From: Streptomyces luteolus
Lineage (GTDB): Bacteria; Actinomycetota; Actinomycetes; Streptomycetales; Streptomycetaceae
DNA: 64,000 nt
NCBI RefSeq assembly: GCF_029968015.1
Contig: NZ_JASCIS010000010.1
Coordinates: 62,001-126,000, forward strand
Direction of reading: 5' to 3'
The notes below the pieces were generated by a model. It was not told where the DNA came from. It saw only the letters and a program-made list of their open reading frames with translations, and made no database searches. Shown here one piece after another: positions 35,957 through 44,314 of this stretch. The first letter of the stretch is position 1. Every line of letters starts with the position of its first letter. The position numbers were made by a program, and so were the translations under genes.

Positions 35957-37057
35957 ATGCGCCGAGACATACCGCCTCTCTCCGAGGTACGCCGCATCAC
36001 CGAGAAGAAGCGCGACGCCTGGTGGACGGTGCTCCTTGTCGACCCGGTCGCGACGCCGCTGGTGCGGCAGACCGCGATGCGCACCCGGATCACCCCGAAC
36101 CAGATCACCTGGGGCGCGTTCCTTCTCGGCCTCGTGTCCGCCGCGTGCTTCGCCATGGCCGACTGGCGCTGGATGATCGCGGGCGCCGTCGTCTACCATC
36201 TGAGCTTCATCCTCGACTGCATGGACGGCAAGGTCGCGCGCCTGACCGGTACCGGTTCGGTCTTCGGCGCCTGGCTCGACTTCGTCTTCGACCGCATCAG
36301 AGTCATGGTCTGCTCGATCGCCCTGATGGCGGGCCAGTATTCGCGGACCGGCGAGACCATCTACATCTGGCTCTCGCTCGTGATCATCGGTCTCGACACG
36401 CTTCGGTACATCAACTCCCTCGAGATCTTCAAGATCCGCCATTCCATGCGCAAGCAGATCAAGTCACGCATGCGCGAGGCCCGGCGGGCCGAGAACCAGG
36501 CGGAACTGGCCTTCATGGAAGACCTGTTGCGCGAAAACCCCGCGGCGGACATCGAGCAGGACCTGCAGGCGGCGCGCGGCGGTCTCGCGCAGCGCGCTGT
36601 GGGCGTGGGCGCTGACGGAGCGGAGAGGGCTGACGGAGCGGAGAGGGCTGACGGAGCCGAAGGGGCTGACGGAGTCGAAAGGGCTGACGGTGTCGCCGGG
36701 GCCGACGAGGCCGAGGGGGCATCGGCGGAGCCCTCCGCCGCATCCGCCACCGCGGCCAAGGCTCAAGTGGTCGACCTGCACCAGGAGTTCCGCCACCGCT
36801 TTCCGTGGTACCTGCGCTGCCGTTCGTATCTCCTGAGCAAGCGCATCCGTACACACCTGGTGAGTGGGATCGAGTTCCAGATGGGCGTCTTCATGATCGG
36901 CCCGCTCTTCGACGTGGTGATTCCGGCGACGATCATCTCCGGCGCGCTGCTGCTCGTCTTCGAACTCGCCATCATCTACAAGCTGTTGCTCTCCACTCGT
37001 GACTTCACGCGTACGATCGACAGCTTTGAGCAGCGAAAGCTCGCGGCCGCCGCCTGA
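35957..37057 (+). CDS. CDP-alcohol phosphatidyltransferase family membrane protein
   Basis: 366 aa. The CDP-alcohol transferase signature is complete: DCMDGKVAR, eight residues, then GAWLDFVFD (D-x2-D-G-x2-A-R-x8-G-x3-D-x3-D) near residues 90-117, within a multi-spanning membrane region. Residues about 165-280 form a cytoplasmic insert with charged coiled-coil character and a hydrophilic tract of ADGAER-type hexapeptides from an 18-bp DNA repeat; two more membrane helices follow. The function is transfer of a phosphoalcohol to or from CDP-diacylglycerol; the alcohol is unknown, and the long insert is not typical of PgsA or PssA. Confidence 0.87.
   Translation: MRRDIPPLSEVRRITEKKRDAWWTVLLVDPVATPLVRQTAMRTRITPNQITWGAFLLGLVSAACFAMADWRWMIAGAVVYHLSFILDCMDGKVARLTGTGSVFGAWLDFVFDRIRVMVCSIALMAGQYSRTGETIYIWLSLVIIGLDTLRYINSLEIFKIRHSMRKQIKSRMREARRAENQAELAFMEDLLRENPAADIEQDLQAARGGLAQRAVGVGADGAERADGAERADGAEGADGVERADGVAGADEAEGASAEPSAASATAAKAQVVDLHQEFRHRFPWYLRCRSYLLSKRIRTHLVSGIEFQMGVFMIGPLFDVVIPATIISGALLLVFELAIIYKLLLSTRDFTRTIDSFEQRKLAAAA
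36611..36700 (+). repeat. 18-bp in-frame tandem repeat, five copies
   Basis: Units beginning GCTGACGGAGCGGAGAGG start at 36611, 36629, 36647, 36665 and 36683, the first two identical and the rest decaying. They encode ADGAER-like hexapeptides in the phosphatidyltransferase insert. Confidence 0.9.
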
Positions 37058-37174
37058 GGTTTCCGATTCTGTGCGGTGATCTGACCTGATGGCTCCGGCT
37101 CTGTCCTGATTTTCAACTGACCTTTGCAGCCACTTGTTTCGGCCGGTCGGGAGGGTCTCAGGGATTTCCCTGAG

Positions 37175-37214
37175 GGGCGCTCTGCGTTATGCGCAGAGCG
37201 CCCTATTTGTTATT
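37175..37214 (+). terminator. Rho-independent terminator
   Basis: GGGCGCTCTGCG (37175-37186) pairs perfectly with 37192-37203 over a 5-base loop, followed by TATTTGTTATT. It is the most classical intrinsic terminator in the window and ends the phosphatidyltransferase transcript. Confidence 0.9.
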
Positions 37215-37222
37215 ACGGAACC

Positions 37223-37253
37223 TTGTTGAACAAGTCACAGCTGTATGTAGGTA
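37223..37253 (+). promoter_or_regulatory. Protease promoter with palindrome over the -35 box
   Basis: TTGAAC (37226-37231) and TAGGTA (37248-37253) are 16 bases apart. The -35 box lies inside the palindrome CTTGTT-G-AACAAG (37223-37235). An untranslated leader of about 115 bases would precede the protease start. Confidence 0.5.
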
Positions 37254-37378
37254 TTGATCTGCGCGCGTCAATCCGCCAGGGTTTCGTCCCAACCCCCGGA
37301 GATCTTCCGGATCTACGGGCGTTGAGGCAGTAACGCTTACCCCCCACAACCCCCCACACCACGAGGAGACCCCTCTTC

Positions 37379-38587
37379 ATGGCAACTCACAAGCGTGCTC
37401 GTTCCCTCAAGCTCACCGCGGCGATAGCCACCGCTGCAACCGCAGTGGGTGTCACCGTCTTCGCTACCTCCTTCGCCGGTGCCGCGCCGGTGGCCGAGGG
37501 TAAGATCTACGGTGCGAACGCCAAGGGCGCCGTGTCCGGCAGCTACATCGTCATGCTCGACGACAAGGCGAAGAAGAGCAGCAAGAAGGACCTCGCCAAG
37601 GAGTACGGCGGCACCCTCAAGCGCAACTACGACTCGGCCGTCAACGGCTTCTCCGCCTCCGGCCTTTCGGAGACCGAGGCCAAGCGGCTGGCCGCCGACC
37701 CGTCCGTGTCGAAGGTCGTGCAGAACAAGAAGTTCACGATCAACGCCACTCAGGACAATCCGCCGTCGTGGGGCCTGGACCGCATCGACCAGACCGACAC
37801 CGAGGGCGACAAGAAGTACACGTACCCCGACGCCGCGGGTGAGGGCGTCACCGCGTACGTCATCGACACCGGTGTCCGCATCAGCCACAAGGACTTCGAG
37901 GGTCGCGCCGAGCACGGCTTCGACGCTGTCGACAACGACGACAGCGCCGACGACGGCAACGGTCACGGCACGCACGTCGCCGGCACCATCGCGGGCGCCT
38001 CCCACGGTGTCGCCAAGAAGGCCAAGATCGTCGCCGTCCGCGTTCTGGACGACAACGGCTCCGGCACCACCGAGGGCGTCGTCGCCGGTATCGACTGGGT
38101 CACCGAGAACCACAAGGGCCCGTCCGTCGCCAACATGAGCCTCGGCGGCGGCGCCGACGAGGCCCTCGACGAGGCCGTCCGCAAGTCCATCGCGGCCGGC
38201 GTCACCTACGGTGTCGCCGCGGGGAACGAGTCCTCGGACGCGGGTCAGGGCTCCCCGGCACGCGTGAAGGAGGCCATCACCGTCGCCTCCTCCACCAACA
38301 CCGATGAGCAGTCGGACTTCTCCAACTTCGGTGAGGTCGTGGACATCTACGCTCCGGGCTCGGACATCACGTCCGCCTGGAACACCGGTGACGACGCCAC
38401 CAACACCATCTCCGGTACGTCGATGGCGACCCCGCACGTCGTCGGTGCCGCCGCCGTCTACCTCGGCGGTCACCAGGACGCCACGCCGGAGCAGGTCGCC
38501 ACGGCCCTGTCCGAGGGTGCCACCCCGGACAAGATCACCAACCCGAGCGAGGGCACGCCGAACAAGCTGCTCAAGGTCGTCGAGTAA
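37379..38587 (+). CDS. Secreted subtilisin-like serine protease (S8 family)
   Basis: 402 aa preproenzyme. A signal peptide covers about residues 1-36 (basic start, hydrophobic core, ATSFAGAAPVA). An inhibitor I9 propeptide follows (SYIVMLDDKAKKSSK to about residue 120). The mature catalytic domain has the triad Asp in AYVIDTGVRISHKDF, His in GNGHGTHVAGT and Ser in ISGTSMATPHVVG, plus the oxyanion Asn in VAAGNESS. The C-terminus ends with the catalytic domain. GAGGAG lies eleven bases before ATG 37379. Single gene flanked by strong terminators. Confidence 0.95.
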   Translation: MATHKRARSLKLTAAIATAATAVGVTVFATSFAGAAPVAEGKIYGANAKGAVSGSYIVMLDDKAKKSSKKDLAKEYGGTLKRNYDSAVNGFSASGLSETEAKRLAADPSVSKVVQNKKFTINATQDNPPSWGLDRIDQTDTEGDKKYTYPDAAGEGVTAYVIDTGVRISHKDFEGRAEHGFDAVDNDDSADDGNGHGTHVAGTIAGASHGVAKKAKIVAVRVLDDNGSGTTEGVVAGIDWVTENHKGPSVANMSLGGGADEALDEAVRKSIAAGVTYGVAAGNESSDAGQGSPARVKEAITVASSTNTDEQSDFSNFGEVVDIYAPGSDITSAWNTGDDATNTISGTSMATPHVVGAAAVYLGGHQDATPEQVATALSEGATPDKITNPSEGTPNKLLKVVE

Positions 38588-38727
38588 CACCTCCTCGATG
38601 TGCTGACAGCCCCTCGGCCGGCCGTACTTGTGGTGCCGGTCTGGCCGAGGGAGCCGAGGCGAATTCCGGCGCCCGGCTCGGGGATGACCTCCCGGACCGG
38701 CGTCGCGACCGAACCTCACAGTGCGGT

Positions 38728-38769
38728 GAAGTCTCCCGGGGCCTGCTTCCCCGGCCTCCGGGAGACTTC
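38728..38769 (+). terminator. Hairpin after the protease gene
   Basis: GAAGTCTCCCGG (38728-38739) pairs with 38758-38769 over an 18-base loop. A second, stronger hairpin follows at 38778. Confidence 0.75.
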
Positions 38770-38777
38770 TCAGGACC

Positions 38778-38822
38778 GGCGGCCGTCGTGCCAACCCCCA
38801 CGGGGCACGACGGCCGCCTTTC
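38778..38822 (+). terminator. Second, stronger terminator after the protease gene
   Basis: A 15-bp perfect stem (GGCGGCCGTCGTGCC, 38778-38792, with 38804-38818) is followed by TTTCT. Together with the preceding hairpin it insulates the DUF1697 gene. Confidence 0.88.
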
Positions 38823-38868
38823 TGCGCGTGGTGCGCGACTCGTGGGCGTGCCTGTCTAGGGTGTGGCC

Positions 38869-39414
38869 ATGACGATGTACGCGGCGCTGCTTCGTGGGAT
38901 CAATGTGGGCGGCCACAAGAAGGTCCCGATGGCCGAACTCCGTTCTCTCCTCTCGGACATGGGCTTCGGGAGCGTCCGCACCCATCTGCAGAGCGGGAAC
39001 GCCGTCTTCGACAGCGGCCACGGGGACGAGGACTCTCTCGCCACCGAGATCTCCACGGCGCTCGCGGAACACTTCGGATTCGCCGTCGACGTCCTGGTCC
39101 GCGACAGTGACTACTTGCAGGCCGTCATCGACGCCTGCCCTTTTCCCGCGGACAAGCTCGAACCGAAGCAGCTGCACGTCACCTACCTCTCCAAGCAGGT
39201 ACGACCCGAACATCTTGCCTCCGTGGACCCCCTGGAGTTCGCGCCGGAGGACTACAAGCTCGGCGACCGGGCGCTGTACCTCTATGCGCCGGAGGGCCTC
39301 GGCCGCTCCAGGCTCGCCGTCGCGCTCGCACGGCCCGCGCTGCTGAAGGGCGTCATCGCCACCAGCCGGAACTGGAACACCGTCCTCAAACTCGCGGAGC
39401 TCACCCATGACTGA
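38869..39414 (+). CDS. DUF1697 domain protein
   Basis: 181 aa. The DUF1697 signature is clear: YAALLRGINVGGHKKVPMAE at the N-terminus, then THLQSGNAVFDSG, and TSRNWNTVLKLAEL at the C-terminus. The family is widespread, small and of unknown biochemical function. ATG 38869 lies seven bases after TAGGGT (38857-38862), so the mRNA may be leaderless. The end overlaps the next start by eight bases, implying coupling. Confidence 0.9.
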   Translation: MTMYAALLRGINVGGHKKVPMAELRSLLSDMGFGSVRTHLQSGNAVFDSGHGDEDSLATEISTALAEHFGFAVDVLVRDSDYLQAVIDACPFPADKLEPKQLHVTYLSKQVRPEHLASVDPLEFAPEDYKLGDRALYLYAPEGLGRSRLAVALARPALLKGVIATSRNWNTVLKLAELTHD

Positions 39415-39781
39415 GACCTCGCCCGCCGTGGAGGCCGCGATCGAGGGTGAACTGCGCCTGCTCGCTCCCGAAGTGCGCCGCTCGCCCGAGCTGCTCGGCG
39501 CGCTTCTCCATCCCGAGTTCTCGGAGATCGGCGCATCCGGACGATGCTGGGACCGGGCAGGGATCACCGCCGCGCTCTCCGCGCAGGCCGAACCGGGGCA
39601 CCGACCCATCACCACCTCCCGGATGCGTGGCGTCCAGCTTGCGGACGACCTGGTCCATCTGACCTTCGACACTGACGACAACGGGCGTACGGCGCACCGG
39701 AGTTCCCTGTGGCGGCTCACTCGAAAGGGTTGGCTCCTCTGGTTCCACCAGGCCACGCCGTTCGCCGGCAGTTCGGAGTAA
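39407..39781 (+). CDS. NTF2-like (DUF4440) small protein
   Basis: 124 aa with the cone-shaped NTF2 fold pattern: an N-terminal helix (AAIEGELRLLAPEVRRSPELL), LLHPEFSEIGASGRCWDRAG, then strands ending LWRLTRKGWLLWFHQATPF. Such proteins bind or modify small ligands; no catalytic residues are identifiable. The start is eight bases inside the upstream DUF1697 gene. Confidence 0.8.
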   Translation: MTETSPAVEAAIEGELRLLAPEVRRSPELLGALLHPEFSEIGASGRCWDRAGITAALSAQAEPGHRPITTSRMRGVQLADDLVHLTFDTDDNGRTAHRSSLWRLTRKGWLLWFHQATPFAGSSE

Positions 39782-40020
39782 TTCGGGCTGACTCGCCCTG
39801 ACTCCCATCGCGGTCGCACTCGGCGGCGCCCTGCCCTGCAGGGCATCTCCACCGCCCCGTGGGTGCGCACGTGCCGGAACCCTTCGGGACGTAGGAGAGG
39901 CGATGGATGGATCTCGACCGCCTCTGACCAGCTGAGCGTCCGAGTCGCTGGGTGCTTGTGTCTCCGGGGGTCCGTGCTGGCGTCGGCGGTGGGGTCCGCG
40001 GTGTCGTCGGCGGTGTCGTC
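39782..40020. other. Left part of the 426-bp gap before the small membrane protein
   Basis: I see no gene here. It contains GTGTCGTCGGCG direct repeats (about 39996-40019) and leads into the hairpin and TTATCCACA element. Confidence 0.5.
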
Positions 40021-40068
40021 GGCGGGCTGCCGAAGTCGCTTCAGCAGCCCGCCGACGAGTTATCCACA
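40021..40068 (+). other. Hairpin followed by a TTATCCACA (DnaA-box-like) nonamer
   Basis: GGCGGGCTGC (40021-40030) pairs with 40044-40053. Seven bases later TTATCCACA (40060-40068) matches the DnaA-box consensus. It lies in the 426-bp gap (39782-40207), followed by a promoter-like GTCTAGCGTG at 40104. A single nonamer is not an origin. Confidence 0.5.
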
Positions 40069-40207
40069 GGAATGGATGCTTCCGGATAGAGATCGTCGTT
40101 TCGGTCTAGCGTGGGCGATGCCCGGACGGGAGAGGCCGACGCACGGCCGTCCCGGCCATCGACGCGCGACATTCACGAAGCACGAAATTCCTTACGGGGG
40201 TGAGGAG

Positions 40208-40525
40208 ATGCACGGGGGATTGCCGTTCATCGGCATCAGCACACTCGTCTACGGCCTGGTCGGGTTGGTCGCCTTGACGATCAGCGTCGTCCGGATGCGG
40301 ATGGGAGAAGGGGAGGGGCCCGAAGCCCGGACGCGGACGGAACCGCCTTCCGGGGCAGCAGCACATACGCGCCCGCGCACGCCGAGCTGGGCGGAGCCCC
40401 GGGCCCGGTCCAGGTCTCGACGGAGGAGGTCGGCCTCCAGGGCGCGGCCCTACTCGACGCACCCTCGGCCCAGGCGCGACGACGCTGCCAACGCTCTGGC
40501 GGCCACGGGGGGAGAAACACGATGA
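40208..40525 (+). CDS. Small single-span membrane protein, possible frameshift
   Basis: 105 aa as read. Residues 5-29 form one membrane helix (FIGISTLVYGLVGLVALTIS). After residue about 35 the protein becomes arginine-rich with reduced G/C at third positions, whereas the frame of the next gene becomes strongly biased between about 40320 and 40480 and has no stop. A frameshift near the G-rich run at 40305-40318 is therefore possible. The stop overlaps the glycosyltransferase start by four bases (ATGA). Partnership with the membrane glycosyltransferase is likely from context only. Confidence 0.5.
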   Translation: MHGGLPFIGISTLVYGLVGLVALTISVVRMRMGEGEGPEARTRTEPPSGAAAHTRPRTPSWAEPRARSRSRRRRSASRARPYSTHPRPRRDDAANALAATGGETR

Positions 40526-41658
40526 GGACGCCGCCGACAAGCCAGACAACACCAACCGAACAGCCAGGCGTGACACTCTCCGGCCTGCCTCTGGGCGTCA
40601 CCGTCGTAGTGCCCGCGCACAACGAGGAAGCCGGCCTGCCCGCAACCCTCGAATCGCTGGCCGCGCAGACCGTGCCACCGGAGCAGGTCATCGTGGTGGA
40701 CGACGCCTCGGACGACCGCACAGGAGAGGTCGCCGCGGCGTACGGAGCGAGGGTCCTGCGACCACCCCAGAACCAGGGCAGCAAGGCCAAGGCACAGAAC
40801 TACGCCCTGCCTTACTGCACAACGGAGTTGATCCTCGCCGTCGACGCGGACACGGTCCTCGCGCCCGACTACATCGAGCGCACCATCGGCGTCTTCGACG
40901 ACCCCGACGTGGCGATCGCGGCCGGCAACGTCCAGACGCGGTTCACCCGCACCATCTGGGAGCGCGGCAGGTCCGTCGAGTATCTCTTCGGCTTCCACTG
41001 GCACCGGCCGATCCAGCACGCGGCGGGCAGCCCCATGGTGTGCTCCGGCTGCTGCTCGGTGTTCCGCTGGAGCGACCTGAGGGTCGCGGGCGGGTTCCCG
41101 GAACGCACCATCGTCGAGGACATGGACTTCACCTGGTCCCGGCAGATCGAGGGGCGCCGCGCGGTCTATGTGAGCGACGCCGTCGCCTGGGCCGCGGACC
41201 CTCAGACGCTCACGTATCTGCGCAAGCAGGTCTGGCGGTGGATGGCGGGTTTCTGTCAGAACGTCCGGCTGCACCTGCCGCGGCTGATGAAGGCGAAGCC
41301 GATGCTGGCGCTGTGGGTGCTGCTGGCTCTGGCCGAGATCATCACGGCTCCGCTGTGGCTGGCCACGCCGTTCCTGGTGGCCGCGTCGGATACGCAGTCG
41401 TTCGCCGAGGCCTTCGCCTGGTGGTTGGGCGCCGAGACGCTGCTCACGCTGCCACCGCTGGTCTACGCGGCGCGCAGACGACGGCTGTCACTGCTCGGGG
41501 TCCTGCGGAACGTGCCGTGTGTGTATGCGACGAAGGCGGTGAATCTGGTGTACGCGTGGAAGGCCCTCGTCGTCGAACTGATCCTGGTGCCCTTGAAGTT
41601 GGCGAAGGGACTCACGGTCTACGAGAAGGGGCGGCCCGCGCTGGCGGCGCCTGTCTGA
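40522..41658 (+). CDS. Family 2 membrane glycosyltransferase
   Basis: 378 aa processive-type GT2. Motifs in order: VVVPAHNEEAGLPATLESL, VVDDASDDRTG, AVDADTVLAPD (DxD), VEDMDFTW (ED) and RKQVWRWMAGF (QxxRW). About three to four membrane helices follow from residue 245 on. The set is that of chitin/hyaluronan/poly-GlcNAc-like synthases, so a surface polysaccharide is the likely product, but the sugar is unknown. GGGGAGA lies six bases before ATG 40522. It may form a pair with the upstream small membrane protein. Confidence 0.9.
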   Translation: MRTPPTSQTTPTEQPGVTLSGLPLGVTVVVPAHNEEAGLPATLESLAAQTVPPEQVIVVDDASDDRTGEVAAAYGARVLRPPQNQGSKAKAQNYALPYCTTELILAVDADTVLAPDYIERTIGVFDDPDVAIAAGNVQTRFTRTIWERGRSVEYLFGFHWHRPIQHAAGSPMVCSGCCSVFRWSDLRVAGGFPERTIVEDMDFTWSRQIEGRRAVYVSDAVAWAADPQTLTYLRKQVWRWMAGFCQNVRLHLPRLMKAKPMLALWVLLALAEIITAPLWLATPFLVAASDTQSFAEAFAWWLGAETLLTLPPLVYAARRRRLSLLGVLRNVPCVYATKAVNLVYAWKALVVELILVPLKLAKGLTVYEKGRPALAAPV

Positions 41659-41769
41659 GCCGCTCGCCGTCCAGGCCGCTCGCCGTCCGAGCCGACCGTC
41701 CGAGCCGACCGTCCGATCCGACCGTCCGATCCGACCCCGGCCGAGTGGAGGTCGCCCGCCCGAGTCCCC

Positions 41770-42576
41770 TCAGGCGGACATCGCCACCGCCACCGTGGAA
41801 GCCGACGCCGCCGTGTCGTACCGGGTCAGGAGCAGGCGCGCCAGCTCCGGTGCGGGGCCGAGGACATCGGCGAGGACATCCGCGCCGGCCTCGCGGGCGC
41901 CGCGGGCGATCCGGTCGGGCAGGAAGCCGGGCGCGATGACATACGGCGCGACCGCCACCCGGCGGACGCCCTCGGCACGGAGCTCGCGGACGGCGTCCTC
42001 GGTGCGGGGCAGAGATGCGGAGGCGAACGCAGGCCGCACGGCACACCAACCGGTGCGCCGCCACTCCCGCGCGATTTCTGCGATCACTGCGATCGCCTCC
42101 GGGTCCGTGGAGCCCGCCGAGGCCAGGACGACCCCGGTCGAGCTCTTGTCGCCGGGCTCCAGGCCCGCCTCGTACAGCCGCTGCTCCGACGCGTCGAGGA
42201 GCAGCGGGGAGGGGCCGAGTACGTCGGCCTGGCGTATCCGCAGCTGCGGCAGGCGGGTGGTCGCCTCGTGCAGGACGGCGGGGATGTCCGCCTTGGCGTG
42301 GAAGGCGCGGGTGAGCAGCAGCGGCAGGGCCACGACGTCATGTACTCCGTCGGCGGCGAGGCCTTCGAGGACCCCCGTCACCGAGGGGGCGTTGAAGTCC
42401 AGGAACCCGGTCTCCACCCGGAGATCCGGGCGCAGCGACCGGACGCGGCGCACGAGGGCGTGCACGGTCGCGGCGTGGCGCGGGTCCCGGCTGCCGTGCG
42501 CGATGACGAGCAGGACGGGCGCGGACCGGGCCTGTCCCGGGCGGACGGTGTGCGGCGGAAGGCTCAGGTGGCGCAT
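41770..42576 (-). CDS. Sirohydrochlorin chelatase (CbiX/SirB family)
   Basis: 268 aa with two homologous halves: LLVIAHGSRDPRHAATV with the metal-binding His near residue 27, and a second half VVLASAGSTDPEAIAVI; PLLLTRAFHAKADIPAVL holds the second conserved His. In this setting it most likely inserts iron into sirohydrochlorin to make siroheme, the cofactor of the sulfite reductase encoded at the other end of the same minus-strand operon. It lies six bases after the permease gene. A role in cobalt insertion cannot be excluded. Confidence 0.88.
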   Translation of the reverse strand: MRHLSLPPHTVRPGQARSAPVLLVIAHGSRDPRHAATVHALVRRVRSLRPDLRVETGFLDFNAPSVTGVLEGLAADGVHDVVALPLLLTRAFHAKADIPAVLHEATTRLPQLRIRQADVLGPSPLLLDASEQRLYEAGLEPGDKSSTGVVLASAGSTDPEAIAVIAEIAREWRRTGWCAVRPAFASASLPRTEDAVRELRAEGVRRVAVAPYVIAPGFLPDRIARGAREAGADVLADVLGPAPELARLLLTRYDTAASASTVAVAMSA

Positions 42577-42582
42577 GACGGT

Positions 42583-43503
42583 TCAGCTCCTGCCGAGGAG
42601 ACCGCGGCTGCGCAGCACGCGGCGCTCCAGGGGACTGAAGACGAGCAGATCGATGGCGATGCCCACGATGAGGATGAGGAAGATGGCGAGGAACACCATG
42701 GACATGCTGCTGTTGGTGCGGCCGTTGTCGAGCAACTGGCCGAGGCCGATGCCGAGTTCGGGCGAGGACGCGATGATCTCCGCGGCCATGAGGGAGCGCC
42801 AGGAGAAGGCCCAGCCCTGCTTCAGGCCGGCCAGGTATCCGGGCAGCGCCGCCGGCATCACGATGTGCCAGGTGCCGCGGGCCCCGGTGGCGCCCAGGGT
42901 GCGGCCTGCCCGCAGGAACAGCGGCGGCACCTGGTCGACGCCGGCGACCAGCCCGTTGGCGATGGACGGGACGGCGCCGAGCAGGATCACCGCGTACATC
43001 ATCGAGTCGTTCAGACCGAGCCAGAGCACCGCAGGCGGCACCCACGCCACCGACGGCAGGGACTGCAGGCCGGACAGGATCGGCCCGATCGCGGCGCGCA
43101 CGAACCGTACGCGGGCGACGAGCAGGCCGAGCGGCGTACCGATGACGAGGGCGAGCAGGAAGCCGGAGACACCGCGCCAGAGGCTGGTCCAGATGTAGTC
43201 GAACAGCGTGCCCTGCAGCCAGGCCTGCCGGACCTCGAACCAGACGGCCGAGGGAGACGGCAGCTTGTAGGGGTCGATGATCTGCGCCCAGGTCAGGGCC
43301 TGCCAGATCACCAGAACCAGAGCGATCGCGAAGACGGGGGGAAGAACCTTCTTGCGGATGGTCTCGCCGCGCGGGGTTCGCTGGTCCACCGAGGTCTCCA
43401 GGGCGTCGAGCCCGGCCTCGAGGCCCGCGAGACCCGTCAGGCCCGCGGCGTCGTCCTGGTCCTTGGGCGCGGAGGTCCCGGTGGAGGTCTCAGTGCTGGC
43501 CAT
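42583..43503 (-). CDS. Sulfonate/nitrate-type ABC transporter permease (SsuC-like)
   Basis: 306 aa, about six membrane segments, with the conserved loop LRAGRTLGATGARGTWHIVMPAALPG (LGA...P.ALP) of the NitT/TauT family. ATG 43503 (MASTETS) has GGGGAG upstream and overlaps the ATPase gene by 14 bases. Linked to the binding protein and ATPase and to cys genes, so uptake of aliphatic sulfonates or a related sulfur source is inferred; the exact substrate is not readable. Confidence 0.9.
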   Translation of the reverse strand: MASTETSTGTSAPKDQDDAAGLTGLAGLEAGLDALETSVDQRTPRGETIRKKVLPPVFAIALVLVIWQALTWAQIIDPYKLPSPSAVWFEVRQAWLQGTLFDYIWTSLWRGVSGFLLALVIGTPLGLLVARVRFVRAAIGPILSGLQSLPSVAWVPPAVLWLGLNDSMMYAVILLGAVPSIANGLVAGVDQVPPLFLRAGRTLGATGARGTWHIVMPAALPGYLAGLKQGWAFSWRSLMAAEIIASSPELGIGLGQLLDNGRTNSSMSMVFLAIFLILIVGIAIDLLVFSPLERRVLRSRGLLGRS

Positions 43504-44278
43504 GGCGGCGGATCTCCCCACGGAGTTGTTCGGTGATCTCGAGGGACAGCTCCGCGACGGCGGAGTCCTCGATGCGGCGCGGCTGGGGAATGTCCACGGT
43601 CCACTCGCGGGCGATCCGCCCGGGGCGGGACGACAGCAGCACCACGCGCTGGGCGAGGCGGACGGCCTCGCGCACGTTGTGGGTCACGAAGAGTACGGAG
43701 AGGCCGGTCTCATGCCACAGCTGGGTCAGTTCGTCGTGCAGGACGTCACGGGTGATCGCGTCGAGTGCCGCGAACGGCTCGTCCATCAGGAGCAGTTGGC
43801 TGTCCTGGGCGAGCGCGCGAGCGAGGGCCACGCGCTGGCGCATGCCGCCGGACAGCTCGTGCACGCGCTTGCCGTAGGCGCCGCCGAGGCGGACCAGGCC
43901 GAGCAGACGCTCCGCCTCGTCGCGCCGCTCGCTCTTGGGCACGCCCCGCAGCCGCAGGGCGAGTTCGATGTTCTTGCCCGCGGTGAGCCAGGGGAACAGC
44001 GCGTGCTCCTGGAACATCAGGGCGGGGCGTCCGGACGTCTCGATGGACCCGGCGGTCGGGGCGTCGAGGCCCGCGACGAGGTTGAGCAGGGTGGACTTGC
44101 CGCAGCCCGAGGCCCCCAGGAGCGTGACGAACTCGCCCGGGGCGACATCGAGGCTGATGTCGTCGAGCACGAGCTGCTGCGCGCCGGGCCGGCCGAAGGA
44201 CTTGGACACGTGCTGGATGCGTGCGGCGTGCGACACCGCCGTGCGGTCCTCGGCCTTGGTGAGGGTGCTGGTGGCCAT
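43490..44278 (-). CDS. Sulfonate/nitrate-type ABC transporter ATP-binding protein (SsuB-like)
   Basis: 262 aa ABC ATPase: Walker A LLGASGCGKSTLL, Q-loop PALMFQEHALFPWL, signature LSGGMRQRVALARAL, Walker B LLLMDEPFAALD and switch His in FVTHNVREA. ATG 44278 has AGGAGG eight bases upstream. The QEHALFPW motif is typical of the nitrate/sulfonate/taurine group. Second of the three transporter genes. Confidence 0.93.
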   Translation of the reverse strand: MATSTLTKAEDRTAVSHAARIQHVSKSFGRPGAQQLVLDDISLDVAPGEFVTLLGASGCGKSTLLNLVAGLDAPTAGSIETSGRPALMFQEHALFPWLTAGKNIELALRLRGVPKSERRDEAERLLGLVRLGGAYGKRVHELSGGMRQRVALARALAQDSQLLLMDEPFAALDAITRDVLHDELTQLWHETGLSVLFVTHNVREAVRLAQRVVLLSSRPGRIAREWTVDIPQPRRIEDSAVAELSLEITEQLRGEIRRHGQH

Positions 44279-44314
44279 GATCGTCACCTCCTGGGAACGG
44301 TCGGGTTGCGGTGG

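Noticed and set aside
37058..37378. A c-di-AMP (ydaO-type) riboswitch before the subtilase
   Set aside because: The leader lacks the conserved GGGGAGC/CCGGGG core and consists of a terminator followed by a plain promoter.
40060..40068. Replication origin
   Set aside because: Only one DnaA-like box and no dnaA, dnaN, parA/B or AT-rich unwinding region are present.
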